This document shows positions 30,714 through 43,003 of a stretch of 64,000 bases of DNA, one piece after another (positions within the stretch are counted from its first letter, which is position 1; each line of letters begins with the position of its first letter). Source of the DNA: Ottelia alismoides (taxonomy: Eukaryota > Streptophyta > Magnoliopsida > Alismatales > Hydrocharitaceae); contig JAZKJV010002316.1 in assembly GCA_037367405.1 (NCBI GenBank), positions 62,001-126,000 on the forward strand, written 5' to 3'. Position numbers and translations under genes: made by a program. The notes below the pieces were generated by a model. That model was not told where the DNA came from. It searched no databases and was given only the letters and a program-made list of their open reading frames with translations.

Positions 30714-32375
30714 AATATCAACAACATAGACAAGAATGACGATTGTACATCTTTAAGTCATATGTAAAAATAATGATTGATCGACAATCAGTCGTACAAA
30801 CTTTTGTTGCTCTATCAAGTCCGAGAGCTTTTGGAACCATGCTCTTGGACTATGCTTAAGTCCATAGATAACCTTGTGTAGCTTGCAAACCTTCTGATAC
30901 TCTCCCTCAGCAACGAACCCAGGTGACTGCTGCATGTAGATCTCATGTAGATCACCATATAGACTGCATTATTCACATCAAGCTGGAAAAGAGGTCAATC
31001 TCGTGTCACATCTACATATAGGAGAATACATAGGGTATAATATCTGGCAACTGGAGTGAAAATATCTTGATAGTCTATCCCATATGTCTGGGTGAACCCA
31101 CGTTCCACAAGCCTCACCTTATAGCGATCTACGTTGCCATCTACACGGTGCTTCATGGTAAACACCCTCTTGCACCCCACAACAAATGCGTCAACTAGAG
31201 CTAAAACAAGACTCCAAGTGCTACACAACTATAGCGCGACCATCTCCTTCTCCATGTCTATACGCCACCGTAGTATCTCCACAGCTGATAGTGCCAAGGT
31301 AAACCTTATGAAGTCATTTGACAATCTGCTCAAGGAAACATGGGCTGCCAGAGGATATGTAACACATGTACGTCTCTGCTTTCGCAGAGCAATCGGTACA
31401 TCAAGGTTGTTTGTCATATCCTGAATATATAAGCTTCCCTTTTGAGAGGGCACCTACTCATCCTTTAGAGAATCATGCTGCACATACAACTCAATATTGC
31501 TATTAATAGAAACAATGTGCTCATTACATACCTGAGGCGTGCTGGATGATTGGGAAGGCTTGTGAACAAGGGGGAACATAGCGAGACTTGCGAGTAAACA
31601 CATGTGGCAAAAACTCAATCAAGATAGGCGGTGGTCCATGAGTAGGAACATGAGCTGGTGGTGGCGATGGCAGCGGTGGTGGCAGAGCAGAAGTAGGTGT
31701 AGGTGATGATATGACAGTAGGAGGTGGAGGCATGTAGATCTTCTCATCAGAGTCTGATGGGGCTAGTTTGTCAACTGTAGGAGAAAAATACATGATAGAC
31801 TTAAAGAAAGTACAGTCAACATTGATAAAATATTTCTAACCAAAGAAATGGTACCCCTTTTGGGTACAAGAGTAGCCAATAAAAACACACTTGTTAGCCC
31901 TGGGGCAGAGCTTGTCATGACCTAGCGAGAAATCAATAAAAAATCAACCAAACCAAACACCTAAGGTGTAATGGAGAACAGATCCTTCTTGAGAAATGCA
32001 ATGCAAAGACTGCAAAGTAATCCAAGGAGAGAGCCTGACCACCCAACATCGCTTTTTAGTCATGGATACGCAAATAAAAGGGCTAGTAAAGAAAAATAGG
32101 GTTTCCAAGATCACTAGAACTAGATGATGGAATCTTCAATTGAAGCAATTAAGCTTTAGGGAGAAGGTTTTAGAAGACTTATCTTGGGAGTGTAACAGAA
32201 GTGCTAATGAGATGTGGGGAGCGGTAGCATCTTGTATCCGAAGGGTAGCTAAAGAGATGCTAGACGAGTCAAAGGGAGGAGCTCCAGGCCAAAAGGAGGC
32301 TTGATGGTAGAGTGAAGGGATGCAGGAGAATCTCAAAATTAAAAGAGCTTGCTTTAAAGCTATATTTAAGGATAG

Positions 32376-32679
32376 TGTTGGAGTATTTGGTTGTGCGCCC
32401 ATTGAGTTGTAGCAGAGTAAATGGATCTTAGAGAAGATCCATTTACCCCATCCAGTGGGACTTGGAGGCTCTGGAGAGGCTATATAAGGAGCCCTAGACC
32501 TCCTGTACTCATTGAGAAAAAAGCAATGCATAGCATGCCCCTTTGAGGGCTTCTCCCGTGATTTCATCCCGCTCCTCACGGAGTAGGGTTCCACGTAAAA
32601 TCATGGTGTTTCCATGTTCTATCTTTCTTGTTTATGCTCTGTTTATCAATCGCTTCTGCATTCTTCATATTTTATAACA
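32376..32679 (+). repeat. 5' LTR of N1
   Basis: The LTR runs from TGTTGGAGTATTTGG to TTTTATAACA, with a gaggctatataaggagcc TATA core near 32485. It lacks a 24-bp segment (agtcctacac...ggtgggac type) present in the 3' LTR around 34917-34940. Confidence 0.9.
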
Positions 32680-34832
32680 TGGTATCAGAGCGGGTTCGAT
32701 TCTCGGGAAAATTTTTCCACGTTCTTATTCATTTTCGATATTCGTTTTTTTTCCTGTAACATATGTGCACATATGTTCAAGAGTTTTTTGGGCTTCGTAA
32801 AATTCTGATCTGTTCAATTTTAGAAAGATGTTGTCAAGGATTTCTCACAAAACCCGAGCCGCATGTTGGCGGCACCCAGATCTGTGCATCTCCAGCCCTT
32901 CGAGCGCCCAGACCTACTAATCCAGATCTCAGAATCTGCAGTCCTGCTCCTCAGCGATGCTACAACAGCGGCATGCGCGCCCCACGCGTGCAGATGATAC
33001 ACCGCTGGCGTGCACCCTCCAGATCTCTAGACGGCGCTCCCAGCGCACACGCCTTCTCCGCTTCTTCACGTGCGCATGGCGTGCGCGAGTTCTCCAAGAT
33101 GGCGCCCAGGCAGCCCCCAGCCTTCGGGCTGCGTACGATCCAGGCAACGCGCCCCTTCAAGCCCTTATCCATAAGGCGGCGCTATCTCGCACAAGGCCAT
33201 CTTCTTCCCAGACGTGCAACGCGTCACCTCCAGGCTTCTGCAGACGCCGCCCCGTCGTGATCTCCTCCAAGCGAATCCAGGCGGGACCCTTCTCGACCCA
33301 GGATCCATTTACCCGCCGTGCTCCTCCTCGGAGGTGCGGATCTTCTGCAAGACGAGGCTGTGCGCCAAGTACAGGATCAGGACCAACTGCTGCTTTGTGC
33401 ACAGCTAGGCGGAGCTCCGTGACCCGGCGCATCCCTTCTCAACCCGGCTCCGGGGGGGCGGCGATCCCAGCGGGGCGCGATGAGCAAGGAAGCCTCCCAG
33501 GCGACGACTTCCTCCCATGCGGAGTCCCTATGACTCCTGCGCAACCTTGCAATTCTCTCTCAGGTGGTGCGTATCCCACAGATGGTGGCTTGCATTCTGA
33601 AAGGGGTTCCAACGGGGAACCCTAAGTAGGGGTGATGATTATTTTAAAAATTGGAGGGCCAAATGGGCCCAGCCGTGCCCTGTTAGAAAATTTTGAAAAA
33701 AAGGAAAGGGCTGCGGAAGAAAAGGAAGACAGTCCATTAAAAAAAGGATATTTTTTTAGAAAAAGGTGCGTACATGAAAAAAACCGTACGCAATTTCAAA
33801 AAAAAAACAAAAGTCGGAAAAAAATGATGAAACGGCTTAAAAAAAGAGTGATGGCTTTAAAAAAAAGAAGAAAAGCCGCAAGTTTTGGACGTTTATGTTT
33901 ATCCTCATTTTTATCTTGTCTTCTCCCAACTTTGTCGATGTTCATATTCCGACAAGTATGAGAGAAAGGGGGAGTATATATGTAGAGTCAACAGGTCTTC
34001 TTCCAGATCCAAATTCAGATGCCAGTCTCCAGACCATCCAGATTTTCAGATGAAGATTTTTCCATGTGCAATTTCAGACTCGACGTTCAGATTCCAAGTC
34101 CTAATTTGATGCGCAGATTCAGACTCAACATTCAGATCGGTCAGAGTTCAAGATTGAGGCACTCCATGTTGAGTCCCATTTTCGAGTTCCCCAGAGAGAG
34201 ACTCCAATTTCAGACACGCGAGTTGCAGTCATTTCAGATGAGCATATGTTGCCATCATTTGTTCGTGGTCACCATCATTCTTCTTGTTGTCAGGCCAAAG
34301 TTTTCATGTAAGCCATAGAGACTCCAGAACAGAGGACCATTCCCTATGCCATGTGGGCAAGGGTTTTCATGTGGTATCATAGGTACTTCAGAGTAGAGTA
34401 CCATTCTCTAAGCCAAATGAGAGAGACCCAGTTCTCCGACGAGGAGACTTATTCAGACTCCATTCTCAGCGATCGTGGACTCCGACGAGGATTGCACAAC
34501 CACGGTTCCTTTTTCAGTTCGACACTTTTCAGAGATGGAGCAGTTGTCCACATTATTGTGACGTGCCAGAGTACTCCGACGAGGAGACTCAATTTCCAGT
34601 TACAGCAACTCTGACAGGCGCAGTTCAGAGCGCATGCTCTCCGACGAGGAGATTCAACATACTCACACTCCAGCCCGTTTGTCCTCCTCACCTGCACGGC
34701 ATGGGAAGCAACGTCCTCGACTGCAGCAATGTGCGCGTTGGGTTGATATTGTCTGTAGTGTCCTGTAGCGTTGAGTTGAGTTTAATTCTGTTTATCCAAG
34801 CTGAGCATTGCATGCTCCAGCTTGAGGGGGAG

Positions 34833-35160
34833 TGTTAGAGTATTTGGTTGTGCGCCCGTTGAGTTGTAGCAAGGTAAATGGATCCTGGAGAAGATCTATT
34901 TACCCCATCCAGTGTTTAGTCCTACACCGCCTAGTGGTGGGACTTGGAGGCTCTGGAGAGGCTATATAAGGAGCCCCAGACCTCCTGTACTCATTGAGAA
35001 AAAGCAATGCATAGCATGCCCCTTTGAGGGCATCTCCCGTGGTTTCATCCCGCTCCTCACAGAGTAGGGTTCCACGTAAAATCATGGTGTTTCCATGTTC
35101 TATCTTTCTTGTTTATGCTCTGTTTATCAATCGCTTCTGCATTCTTTATATTTTATAACA
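34833..35160 (+). repeat. 3' LTR of N1
   Basis: The 328-bp LTR starts TGTTAGAGTATTTGG and ends TTTTATAACA, followed by GATAG. The extra 24 bp relative to the 5' LTR also occurs in the LTRs of N2, so the 5' LTR has probably suffered a deletion. Confidence 0.9.
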
Positions 35161-35480
35161 GATAGAGTAGATGAAACTGTTACAAACTACTAAAGAGCTA
35201 AGTAGGAAGAAAAGAAGGCGGTAAGAGAAGTTAAGTCAAAAGCTTATGCAGTTTTCTACAAAAATCTCGATTCTAAGGAGGGTCAGAAGGATATATTCAG
35301 GCTGGCTAAAGCAAGAGAAAGAAAGTCCAAAGATCTTTCCCAAGTGAGATGCATTAAGGATGAGGAAGATCACGCGCTTGTTACTCAATAGGATATAGAG
35401 ACTAAGTAGAAGCAATACTTCCATAAGCTTTTCATTGGGGAAGGAAATAGAGAGATTACTTCGGAAAATCTTGCTATTAA

Positions 35481-35842
35481 TGAAAGTTGCTTGAATTGTG
35501 CAAGATACAGACGAATACAAAGGAAGAAAGTAGATACCCACTTCAATGGAAACACATTGTTTACCACCTTAAGTTTAAGCACCTCCATCTAACACTCCTT
35601 CACGGTATGATGACCGTGATCCAGTTCACTAGCACAATGCCCTATTATCCTTACTTTAACCAAAAAATCTTCGCATAAAGAACCTCCAACCCTTGATGTA
35701 GCTCATTGGTAGTTTATGCATAAATAGAAAATCGAGATGTTCAAAAGCTTTTGATAAGATCCTAACTTTCCTTCCATCCGTCTTGCCTTCCATTTTCTCC
35801 AGCAAAGGTCCCTTATCATCCTTACTCAGCTCCCCCCAACCT
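35481..35842. other. Unassigned sequence between the RTE remnant and copia E
   Basis: No clear coding or repeat match. The beginning may be a decayed continuation of the RTE LINE. Confidence 0.3.
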
Positions 35843-36403
35843 TGTAGAGATATGTTTTCTTATTTATGTATCGTTTATATATTTTCCTTCTCTTGTGTCT
35901 CTTATGTAATTTACCGATATGCCTCTCCCTATATAAGAGAGCCTAGGGCTCAAGGAATAAACAACTCTTTCCATTTTCCCAACATGGTATCAGACCATCG
36001 GTCCTAGACTGGAGCTCTTGTATCGAAACCCTAACCCTAATCCCCACCTCAAACCTCTCTCTCACGTGCACTACCTAGGGCTCCTGTTGCATGGCCCTCG
36101 CAGGTGCCACCGCCCATCCGCTCGGCCCCTGCGCCCCCTCCGCCCGATTCCGGCCAATCTGTCGCCCGACCCACGTCACTTGGCCCACGCCTAGGGCGCC
36201 GCCACCCGTCCCTTTCTCCCTTCGGCCCCTGCACCTCCTCTCTCCAAGAAGTGACACCACACTTCCCTTTTAAAAAGGGGACACTGCTGCCGAGTCTTCT
36301 CTCTTGATGAGATTGGTTGCGTAAGTCTACACATGCAACCAAATATCTCTATGTTTGTGTAGACAAACACTCTAGTCTTCAACCCTAGTCTTCTTTAGCC
36401 GTC

Positions 36404-37709
36404 ATGTTAGAATGCAAAGTAGATATCCCCTCCACATGCGCCTTCAGAGTTCCCACACCTATAGTAAAGATGGATGGGTCAAACTATAAGCTGTGGGCTA
36501 TGTAGTTCATGAGCATGATGAAGTCTACGGGTAAGAAACACATTCTTACCAAGGAAGAGAGACCATGGAAGGAAATATCGGCGATATATCAGCGATATAT
36601 TGTCGATATATCGATATCGACATGTGACCAATATGGGCACCGATATGGTGATGTATCCCGATTTTCAGGCATTTTCTTCACAAAGGCTCGTCGATATGGG
36701 TGATATTTTGGCGATATATCGTCGATATATCATCGAAATATCGTATCGATACGATATCGATATTGATACGACCTTCCATGGGGAAGACTGGGTTAATGCC
36801 TTATGGGAGGCAGATGATGCATATGACAAGGTTTGGCTTTCAGGTACATTGGTAATAGAGATTGCCAATGATATACTTCATTGGCCCACAACCAAGGTGG
36901 TGTGGGATATTCTTATTGCTACTTATTCACAGGCAAAGAATGAGACAATGATTATACAACTTTAGCACGGTATCTTTACTATCAAGGATAATGGATGGCC
37001 TCTTCCCTCGTTATATACATCCTTGCGTGGGATGTTCGAGAAGCTTTATAGATTCATGCCTCTTACATCTACTCCTGAGCAACATAAAATTTATATAAAT
37101 GCCACCATGGTTGGTGGGAAGCCCTTGATCCTGAGTATGAGGCAGCTCGTTCCCAGATTTTAGCAGACTTTACTATTCCTCCCATGGAAGAAGGCTTCCG
37201 CAGGCTCAATCAAATTGCTGTCCCATCTACTACTGCAAATTAAACTTCTTCAGCGATGGCGACCTCCCGAGGTCGAGGAGGCTCTTTTCAGTTTCATGGG
37301 CGCAGACCTCGTGGCAGAGGAGGTCGTGTCCGTCCGTCAGCCCTGTACTTTTTGCCATCGTCCCAGACATACAGAGGATACATGCTACTCCAAGCATGGA
37401 TTTCCTGCCTCTGCTCGAGTGGCTGAGCAGATTTAGCCCCCCAATTGCTTCATTTTTGGATCAACGTTTTGATGACTTTGTAGCACGATTGAGGAGCATT
37501 ATAACTCCTGTCAGTCCTATTATGCCTTCATCAACCTTCGAGAGTCATTCTGATGTGGCTGCTTCAGCCTCCTCCAGTACCTCAGGTAGTACTTATGCAC
37601 TTACTAACAGTAGTGGATTTGGTGTTATAGAATGGATTATGGACTCCGGTGCCACACATCACTTGTGTGGAGACATGGGTCAACTTACAACATACAACAA
37701 AAGCCAATG
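36404..37709 (+). pseudogene. Copia E gag and protease remnant
   Basis: The gag core (TPIVKMDGSNYKLWAM, then an in-frame TAG at 36501) is interrupted by the hAT-like element at 36564. It continues ALWEADDAYDKVWLSGTLVIEIANDIL (36800-36870), has further stops, a CCHC knuckle CTFCHRPRHTEDTC (about 37340-37385) and a protease active site DSGATHH (about 37640). Non-functional. Confidence 0.85.
36564..36780. mobile_element. hAT-like MITE 7 (217 bp, TATCGG/CGATATATCG words)
   Basis: The ends are perfect 9-bp inverted repeats, CATGGAAGG and CCTTCCATG. The flanks AGAGAGAC (36556-36563) and GGGAAGAC (36773+8, i.e. 36781-36788) match at 5 of 8, consistent with a decayed 8-bp duplication. The body is nearly all CGATAT words in both orientations. 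It interrupts gag of copia E, and removing it restores alignment to the other gag copies. Its length equals that of MITE 6 and MITE 8. Confidence 0.78.
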
Positions 37710-38065
37710 AACATAGAGTAATTGTTAAATACCCCCCGTTGAGTTGAAACATAGATGTCCAAAATGCATACCTGTGAGCACATGGTTCTCAAACACCAAG
37801 TCGTTAGTATTCCTACCTTGACAAATCTTGGGGTGAGGTGCAGATTTGGCTTTCTGGGTTGCAACACGACGAAAATATGCCAACCCTATGCCAACTTAAA
37901 GGGTTTCGTATGGGTCACATCACCACCAGACAAAGACAACATAGGAAGATGAACAACCTCCTTCACACCAGGAGAGACGGCACGAGAGCGAGAGGTGGAG
38001 TAATAAGGGACTAATTCAAAGAAGGTAACATTTGCACTCATAGAATTGACGATTGGCATGATAAT

Positions 38066-38383
38066 TGTTATAAAATATGAAGAATGCGGAAGCGAACATG
38101 GAAAAGATAAAGAACAAAATAAGAACGCGAGATTTTAACGTGGAACCCTACTCCGTGAGGAGCGGGATGAAACCACGGGAGAAGCCCTCAAAGGGGCATA
38201 TGCTTCATTGCTTTTTCTCAATGAGTACAGGAGATCTGGGGCTCCTTATATAGCCTTCCCAGAGCCTCCAAGTCCCACCACTGGTCCATGTGGGACTAAA
38301 CACTGGATGGGGTAAATGGATCTTCTCCAGGATCCATTTACCCTGCTACAACACAATAGGCGCATACAACTTATGCTCCAACA
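38066..38383 (-). repeat. LTR1 of N2 (older)
   Basis: The 318-bp LTR starts TGTTATAAAATATG and ends ATGCTCCAACA, with ATAAT outside. It is clearly diverged from LTR2 and LTR3, for example at its first 60 bases. Confidence 0.88.
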
Positions 38384-40271
38384 CTCCCCCTCAAGCTGGA
38401 GCATGCAATGCTCAGCTTGGACAAACAGAAAGATACTCAACTCAACGCTATAGGACACTACGGACAATATCAACCCAACGCGCACATTGCTGCAGTCGAG
38501 GACGTTGCTTCTCATGCCATGCATGTGAGGAGGACGAACGGGCTGGAGTGTGAGTCAACTGAAACTCGGAATCTGACCATCGAGTCTGAACTTGCGCCTG
38601 AAGTCTCCTCGTCGGAGAACTGGGTCTCTCCCATCTGGCTCAGAGAATGGTGCACTGCTCTGGTGTACCTATGATACCACATGAAAACCCTTGCCCTCAA
38701 TGGCATAGGGAATGGTCCTCTGCTCTGGAGTCCCTATGGCTCACATGAAAACTCTGGCCTGACAACAACAAGAATGATGGGGACCTCGAACAAATGATGG
38801 CAACATATGCTCATCTGACAATGACCGCACACTTGTGCGTGTCTGAAACTGGACTCGGAAGACAATCGTCGAGTCTGAACAACTGCGCATCAAACTGGGA
38901 CTCGGAATCCGAACGTCGAGTCTGGAACTGCGCAAGAAATCTCTTCATCTGAACAACTTGTAGAGTCTGAAAAATATGGTTGGTCTGGAGACTAGCATCT
39001 GAATCTGGATCTGGAAGAATAGAACAGACCTGTAACTCTACATATATACTCCCCCTTTCTCCCATACTTGTCGGAAAACATGGATGTCGACCAAGTTGGG
39101 AGAAGATAAGAAAGAATTGGGGTACAAAACAAAACCACTTAGCCGATCAAACATTTGTCGGCTTTTCAAACCTTCATCGTTTTTTTTTGAAAATTTTTTT
39201 TAAGCCGTTGATTTTTTTTCCGGCTTTTCTTCAAACATTTTTTAAAGCCGTTTCAACTTCTTTTTTTTTCACGGCTTTGGAATTCCCCCTTTTTTTTTTT
39301 CAATTTGCGTACAGCTTTTGAGATGTACGCGCCTTTTCCTGTATTTTTTTCACAAACATTTTCCCTCTCTCTCTTTTTTTCATTCCCGGCCTACATAGGC
39401 CCATACATATGACTTTTAACCTCCCTTTCCCTTTTTACTTTCAGCCCAAGGAAAAAATAACCCTATCTAGGGTTTTGGAAACAACACACCCTTTTTTTTA
39501 ATAACACGACCCACGTGGGTTCCAATTGGGACCCTTCTCATGAAATTACGCCGCTGCCCCGTGATGGGGCAAACTGATCTTGCTGTGCGCCGCCAATGCT
39601 TGGGCGCCGCGAGCAGAGGAGTCACGCTCCTCTTGGTTGTTCTGAATGAAGCCGTAATACTGGAGGGGGGGGGTCTTCTTGCTCATCGGGTGCAAGAGGT
39701 GCGGGCGACGGGGCTGAGAACATGCGTCCCGGTCTTCGCGGGAGAGAGATCTTGGGACTCCAGCGCCGCCTTCGCGTGGAGGAGGCGATTGCGGCAGATC
39801 TGCGATGAACCTGGTGCACCGTGGAGGGAGGCATGATGCAGGAGGAGGTGTGGCGCTAGTGCACTACGCCGCCATTTGGAGCGGCCTGCGCCGCTTGGAT
39901 GAGAGCCTGTAGGCTCGGCCTGCTGCTGCAAGGAACCCTTGAAGATGAAGAAGCCGCTGGGGCTTTGTTGCTTTCACGCATGCGGTCAATGCACCGCGCT
40001 AGGCTGGAGGGCGCGCGTGAGGATAGGGCTCGTGTGGGGATCGACGTCACCACCTGCGTGGGTATTGTGCCTCGTGCAGTGCTGGCGCTGAGATCTGGGC
40101 TATGCCGCCTAGATGATCGTGCAGCGCCTCGGCCTGCACCTTGAAGATGGAGATCGACCTGGTGTGCCGCCTGGACAGGTCACGCATGGGGCTTGAAGGC
40201 GGCTAGGGCAGCGACCTGTGGCTGCAGAATCAGAGATCACACCGTCTGGGCAGGGAGTATGTGGGAGTATG

Positions 40272-40589
40272 TGTTATAAAATAGAAAGCGGAAGCGGAAT
40301 AACAGAATAAAGAAGAATAATCACAAAGAACACAAAGATTTTTACGTGGAACCCTACTCCGTGAGGGGCGGGATGAAACCACGGGAGAAGTCCTCTAAGG
40401 GGCGTGTTTCTCTATTACTTTTCTCAATGAGTACAGGAGGTCTGGGGCTCCTTATATAGCCTTCCCAGAGCCTCCAAGTCCCACTGCTGGTCCATGTGGG
40501 ACTAAACACTGGATGGGGGTAAATGGATCTTCTCCAGGATCCATTTACCCTGCTACAACTCAATAGGTGCACTACCAAATACTCCAACA
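40272..40589 (-). repeat. LTR2 of N2
   Basis: The 318-bp LTR runs TGTTATAAAATAG to ACTCCAACA. The five bases on its left (GTATG) match neither neighbour, so it is not bounded by its own target duplication on both sides. The polypurine tract of interior B follows directly. Confidence 0.88.
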
Positions 40590-42685
40590 CTCCCCCTCAA
40601 GCTGGAGCATGCAATGCTCAGCTTGGACAAACAAACAGAAAGAAACTCAACTCACGCTACAGGACACTACGAACAATATCAACCCAACGCGCACATGCTG
40701 CAGTCGAGGACGTTGCTTCTCATGCCGTGCAGGTGAGGAGGACGAACGGGCTGGAGTGTGAGTCAACTGAAGACTCGGAATCTGAACATCGAGTCTGAAA
40801 CTGCACCTGAAGTCTCCTCGTCGGAGAACTGGGTCTCTCCCATCTGGCTCAGAGAATGGTGCACTGCTCTGGTGTACCTATGATACCACATGAAAACCCT
40901 TGCCAACATATGGCATAGGGAATGGTCCTCTACTCTGGAGTCCCTATGGCTCACATGAAAACTCTGGCCTGGCAACTAGAAGAATGATGGGGACCTCGAA
41001 ACAAACGATTGCAACTTATGCTCATCTGACAATGACCGCACACTCGTGCGTGTCTGAAACTGGACTCGGAAGACAATCGTCGAGTCTGAAACCGCTGAAT
41101 CTGTAGAGTCTGAAAATCTGAACTAGTCGGAAATCTGAATCTGCAACATGATCTATGACTCTACACATATACTCCCCCTTTCTCCCATACTTGTCGGAAA
41201 ACATGGATGTCGACCAAGTTGGGAGAAGACAATATAAATAGGGGAAAATGAAACAAAATAAGCCGTTACAAATTTTTCCGGCTTCTTAAATCATGAATAT
41301 TTGGCCGTTTCAAAAAAAATTTTTTTACGGCTCTTTTTTTTTCGCTTTTTTTGGTAAGCCGTTCCCCTTTTTTTTCGGCTTTTGCATCACACATTTTTTT
41401 TAAAAATTGCATACGACTCTTCTTTGTATGCGACTCTTTCAATTTTTTTTCATGCGTACGGCTTTTTCTGTGTACGTGCCTTTTTTTTCAAACACAATTT
41501 TTTTTAACGAATGGAGCCCTCATGGGCTCAAAACATTGCATCCCTCTCTCCTTTTCTTTTCTTTTTTTTTCTCTTTTTTTTCGAACTGCACTCTCTCTCT
41601 CTCTCTTTTAACTTCCGGCCCAAATTGGCCAAAAATTGCCGCACCTTTTTTTTTTAAACATGATCTAGCCCACACGGGCCCCTTAATGTGCGCCTATCTC
41701 ATACTTAGGGTTCCCTTGGGAACCCTATCTCATAGAGCTTCGCCTGCCGCCGCTGGTAGGGAACTCAGCCCGGACGATGGAGGATGGCGCAGACTCGCGC
41801 CTGGGATGAGGGTTAGCGAGAGAGGGAGGCGCGATGCCTCACGACGAGATCCCGTATATGGGCGAGGCGCCTTTGCTGCGATCTGAAGGTGCAACATGGA
41901 GTTGATGTCGACACCGCGAGGAGGAGATCTCCTGTTCTTGCCGCCTGAGGCGCGCGCCTGGGCTGCGCGAGCTGGGGAAGGGAACCGCCTGCTGGTGTGG
42001 TTTGGAATCGGGGGAGCGATCTGTGTTGCCGCGTCGCCTGCGGCTGGAGGAAACGCCGAGGAGGAGGCGATCTGGAGGGAGGCTCGCGCGCGCCTGGGAA
42101 CTGAGCGCGCGAGGAGGGCGACTGGCTGTGCGGGAGGTGCTCGTGCGACGAGCTGTGACGCGGAATCGGAGGGAGCGCCGCCCTCGGTGCTTGAGGTTGG
42201 AGAGTTCTGGAGCCGAGGTCTGGCGGAGAGGGAGCGTCGCCAACACCCGCCTGGGCATGATCGCGAGCGCCTAGGCGATCGACTGTCGCCTGGAGGTGCG
42301 CAAAGGGTGCGCTTGCGCGAAGAGCTCGTGGCCTGGAGATGCGCCGCTGGGGTGCGGGCGGTCAGATGCTGCCGCCTGTGTTGGAAGGTGCTGCCAGTGG
42401 GGTTGCCTCACACCGCTTGTGGAGGACTAGGGTTCCAAAATGAACCTTGACGAGGATTTGGAGGCCTTTGAATGTCTGGAAATACGGTCAGATCTGGAGC
42501 ATAGAACTTTTGAAAAGGAACTTCAAATTTAGGGTTTTGAAACCCTAGAATCTAATCTGATCTTGGTCTTGAACAAACTCCTCCATAAAAATAATCTTTG
42601 AACAATAACTGGATCTTTAAAAATCAATCAAATCACGAAAAAACTGAATCGTGAAATCCTCGAGGATCGAACCGCTCTGATACCA

Positions 42686-43003
42686 TGTTATAAAATAGAA
42701 AGCGGAAGCGGAATAACAGAATAAAGAAGAATAATCACAAAGAACACAAAGATTTTTACGTGGAACCCTACTCCGTGAGGAGCGGGATGAAACCACGGGA
42801 GAAGTCCTCTAAGGGGCGTGTTTCTCTATTACTTTTCTCAATGAGTACAGGAGGTCTGGGGCTCCTTATATAGTCTTCCCAGAGCCTCCAAGTCCCACTG
42901 CTGGTCCATGTGGGACTAAACACTGGATGGGGGTAAATGGATCTTCTCCAGGATCCATTTACCCTGCTACAACTCAATAGGTGCACTACCAAATACTCCA
43001 ACA
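42686..43003 (-). repeat. LTR3 of N2
   Basis: The 318-bp LTR is almost identical to LTR2 (two differences seen, gaggag/gagggg and tagtc/tagcc). It is preceded by the minus-strand primer-binding site gctctgatacca (42674-42685) and followed by the outer duplication ATAAT. Confidence 0.9.

Larger units (their letters stand above)
24586..32010 (-). mobile_element. Copia D: old copia element split by copia C
   Basis: The minus-strand copia has its 3' LTR at 24586-24731, the polypurine tract just after, RNase H and RT fragments to 25671, then copia C (25672-30713), then continues from 30714 to about 32010 with more RT, linker and integrase tail. Its 5' part is lost near 32010. Coding pieces include RRYRELVGKLIYVTITRPDI (25420-25370), GCKRVFTMKHRVDGNVDRYK (31180-31110) and MYFSPTVDKLAPSDSDEKIY (31793). 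Many stops and frameshifts. Confidence 0.85.
32376..35160 (+). mobile_element. N1: pol-less LTR retrotransposon (family N)
   Basis: A 304-bp 5' LTR (32376-32679) and a 328-bp 3' LTR (34833-35160) are flanked by the target duplication GATAG (32371-32375 and 35161-35165). The primer-binding site TGGTATCAGAGCG is at 32680. The 3' end of the internal region reads AGCTGAGCATTG, then GCTCCAGCTTGAGGGGGAG, the same polypurine-tract junction as the autonomous copias. The 2153-bp interior has a GC-rich first half, an A-rich block with AAGCCG/CGGCTT words (33700-33890) and a part with CTCCGACGAGGAG repeats (34436-34650). No gag, protease, integrase or RT motif is present, so it must be mobilised in trans. 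Confidence 0.9.
32100..35480 (+). pseudogene. RTE-type LINE fragment split by family N element N1
   Basis: Before the insertion the plus strand reads an RTE-like segment (KEAWxWSEGMQENLKIKRACFKAIFKD, 32295-32370). After it, from 35161, it reads KKAVREVKSKAYAVFYKNLDSKEGQKDIFRLAKARERKSKDLSQVRCIKDEE (35210-35365) and KQYFHKLFIGEG. This is the region between endonuclease and RT of plant RTE LINEs. In-frame stops are present. Only about 600 bp of the LINE remains. The join is exact across the 5-bp duplication GATAG. Confidence 0.8.
35843..37709 (+). mobile_element. Copia E: 3'-truncated copia with 5' LTR and gag
   Basis: The 142-bp 5' LTR (35843-35984, TGTAGAGATATG to TTCCCAACA, core ccctatataagagagccta) is followed by the primer-binding site tggtatcaga at 35985. 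Gag begins at ATG 36404 and pol ends abruptly near 37709, just after the protease motif WIMDSGATHHLC (37630-37670). At that point the sequence switches to an unrelated minus-strand copia (F). A small hAT-like element sits in gag. Confidence 0.85.
38066..43003 (-). mobile_element. N2: family N compound with three LTRs and two interiors
   Basis: The order along the plus strand is LTR1 (38066-38383), interior A (38384-40271), LTR2 (40272-40589), interior B (40590-42685), LTR3 (42686-43003), all in minus orientation. The outer target duplication is ATAAT (38061-38065 and 43004-43008). LTR2 and LTR3 differ at two positions by eye, while LTR1 is much more diverged. Interior B has a primer-binding site (42674-42685) and polypurine tract. 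Interior A has the polypurine tract but no primer-binding site next to LTR2. Both interiors lack pol. They share the T-rich (A-rich on minus) AGCCG block and the ctcctcgtcggag repeats with N1. Confidence 0.9.

Noticed and set aside
32763..33625. ORFs of 165 and 222 codons in N1 as a family N protein
   Set aside because: They overlap each other and minus-strand ORFs in GC-rich DNA. I see no equivalent frame in N2 or N3 and no known domain.
41839..42450. ORFs on both strands in the N2 interior
   Set aside because: Same reason as N1: open frames follow from high GC content, with no conserved protein.
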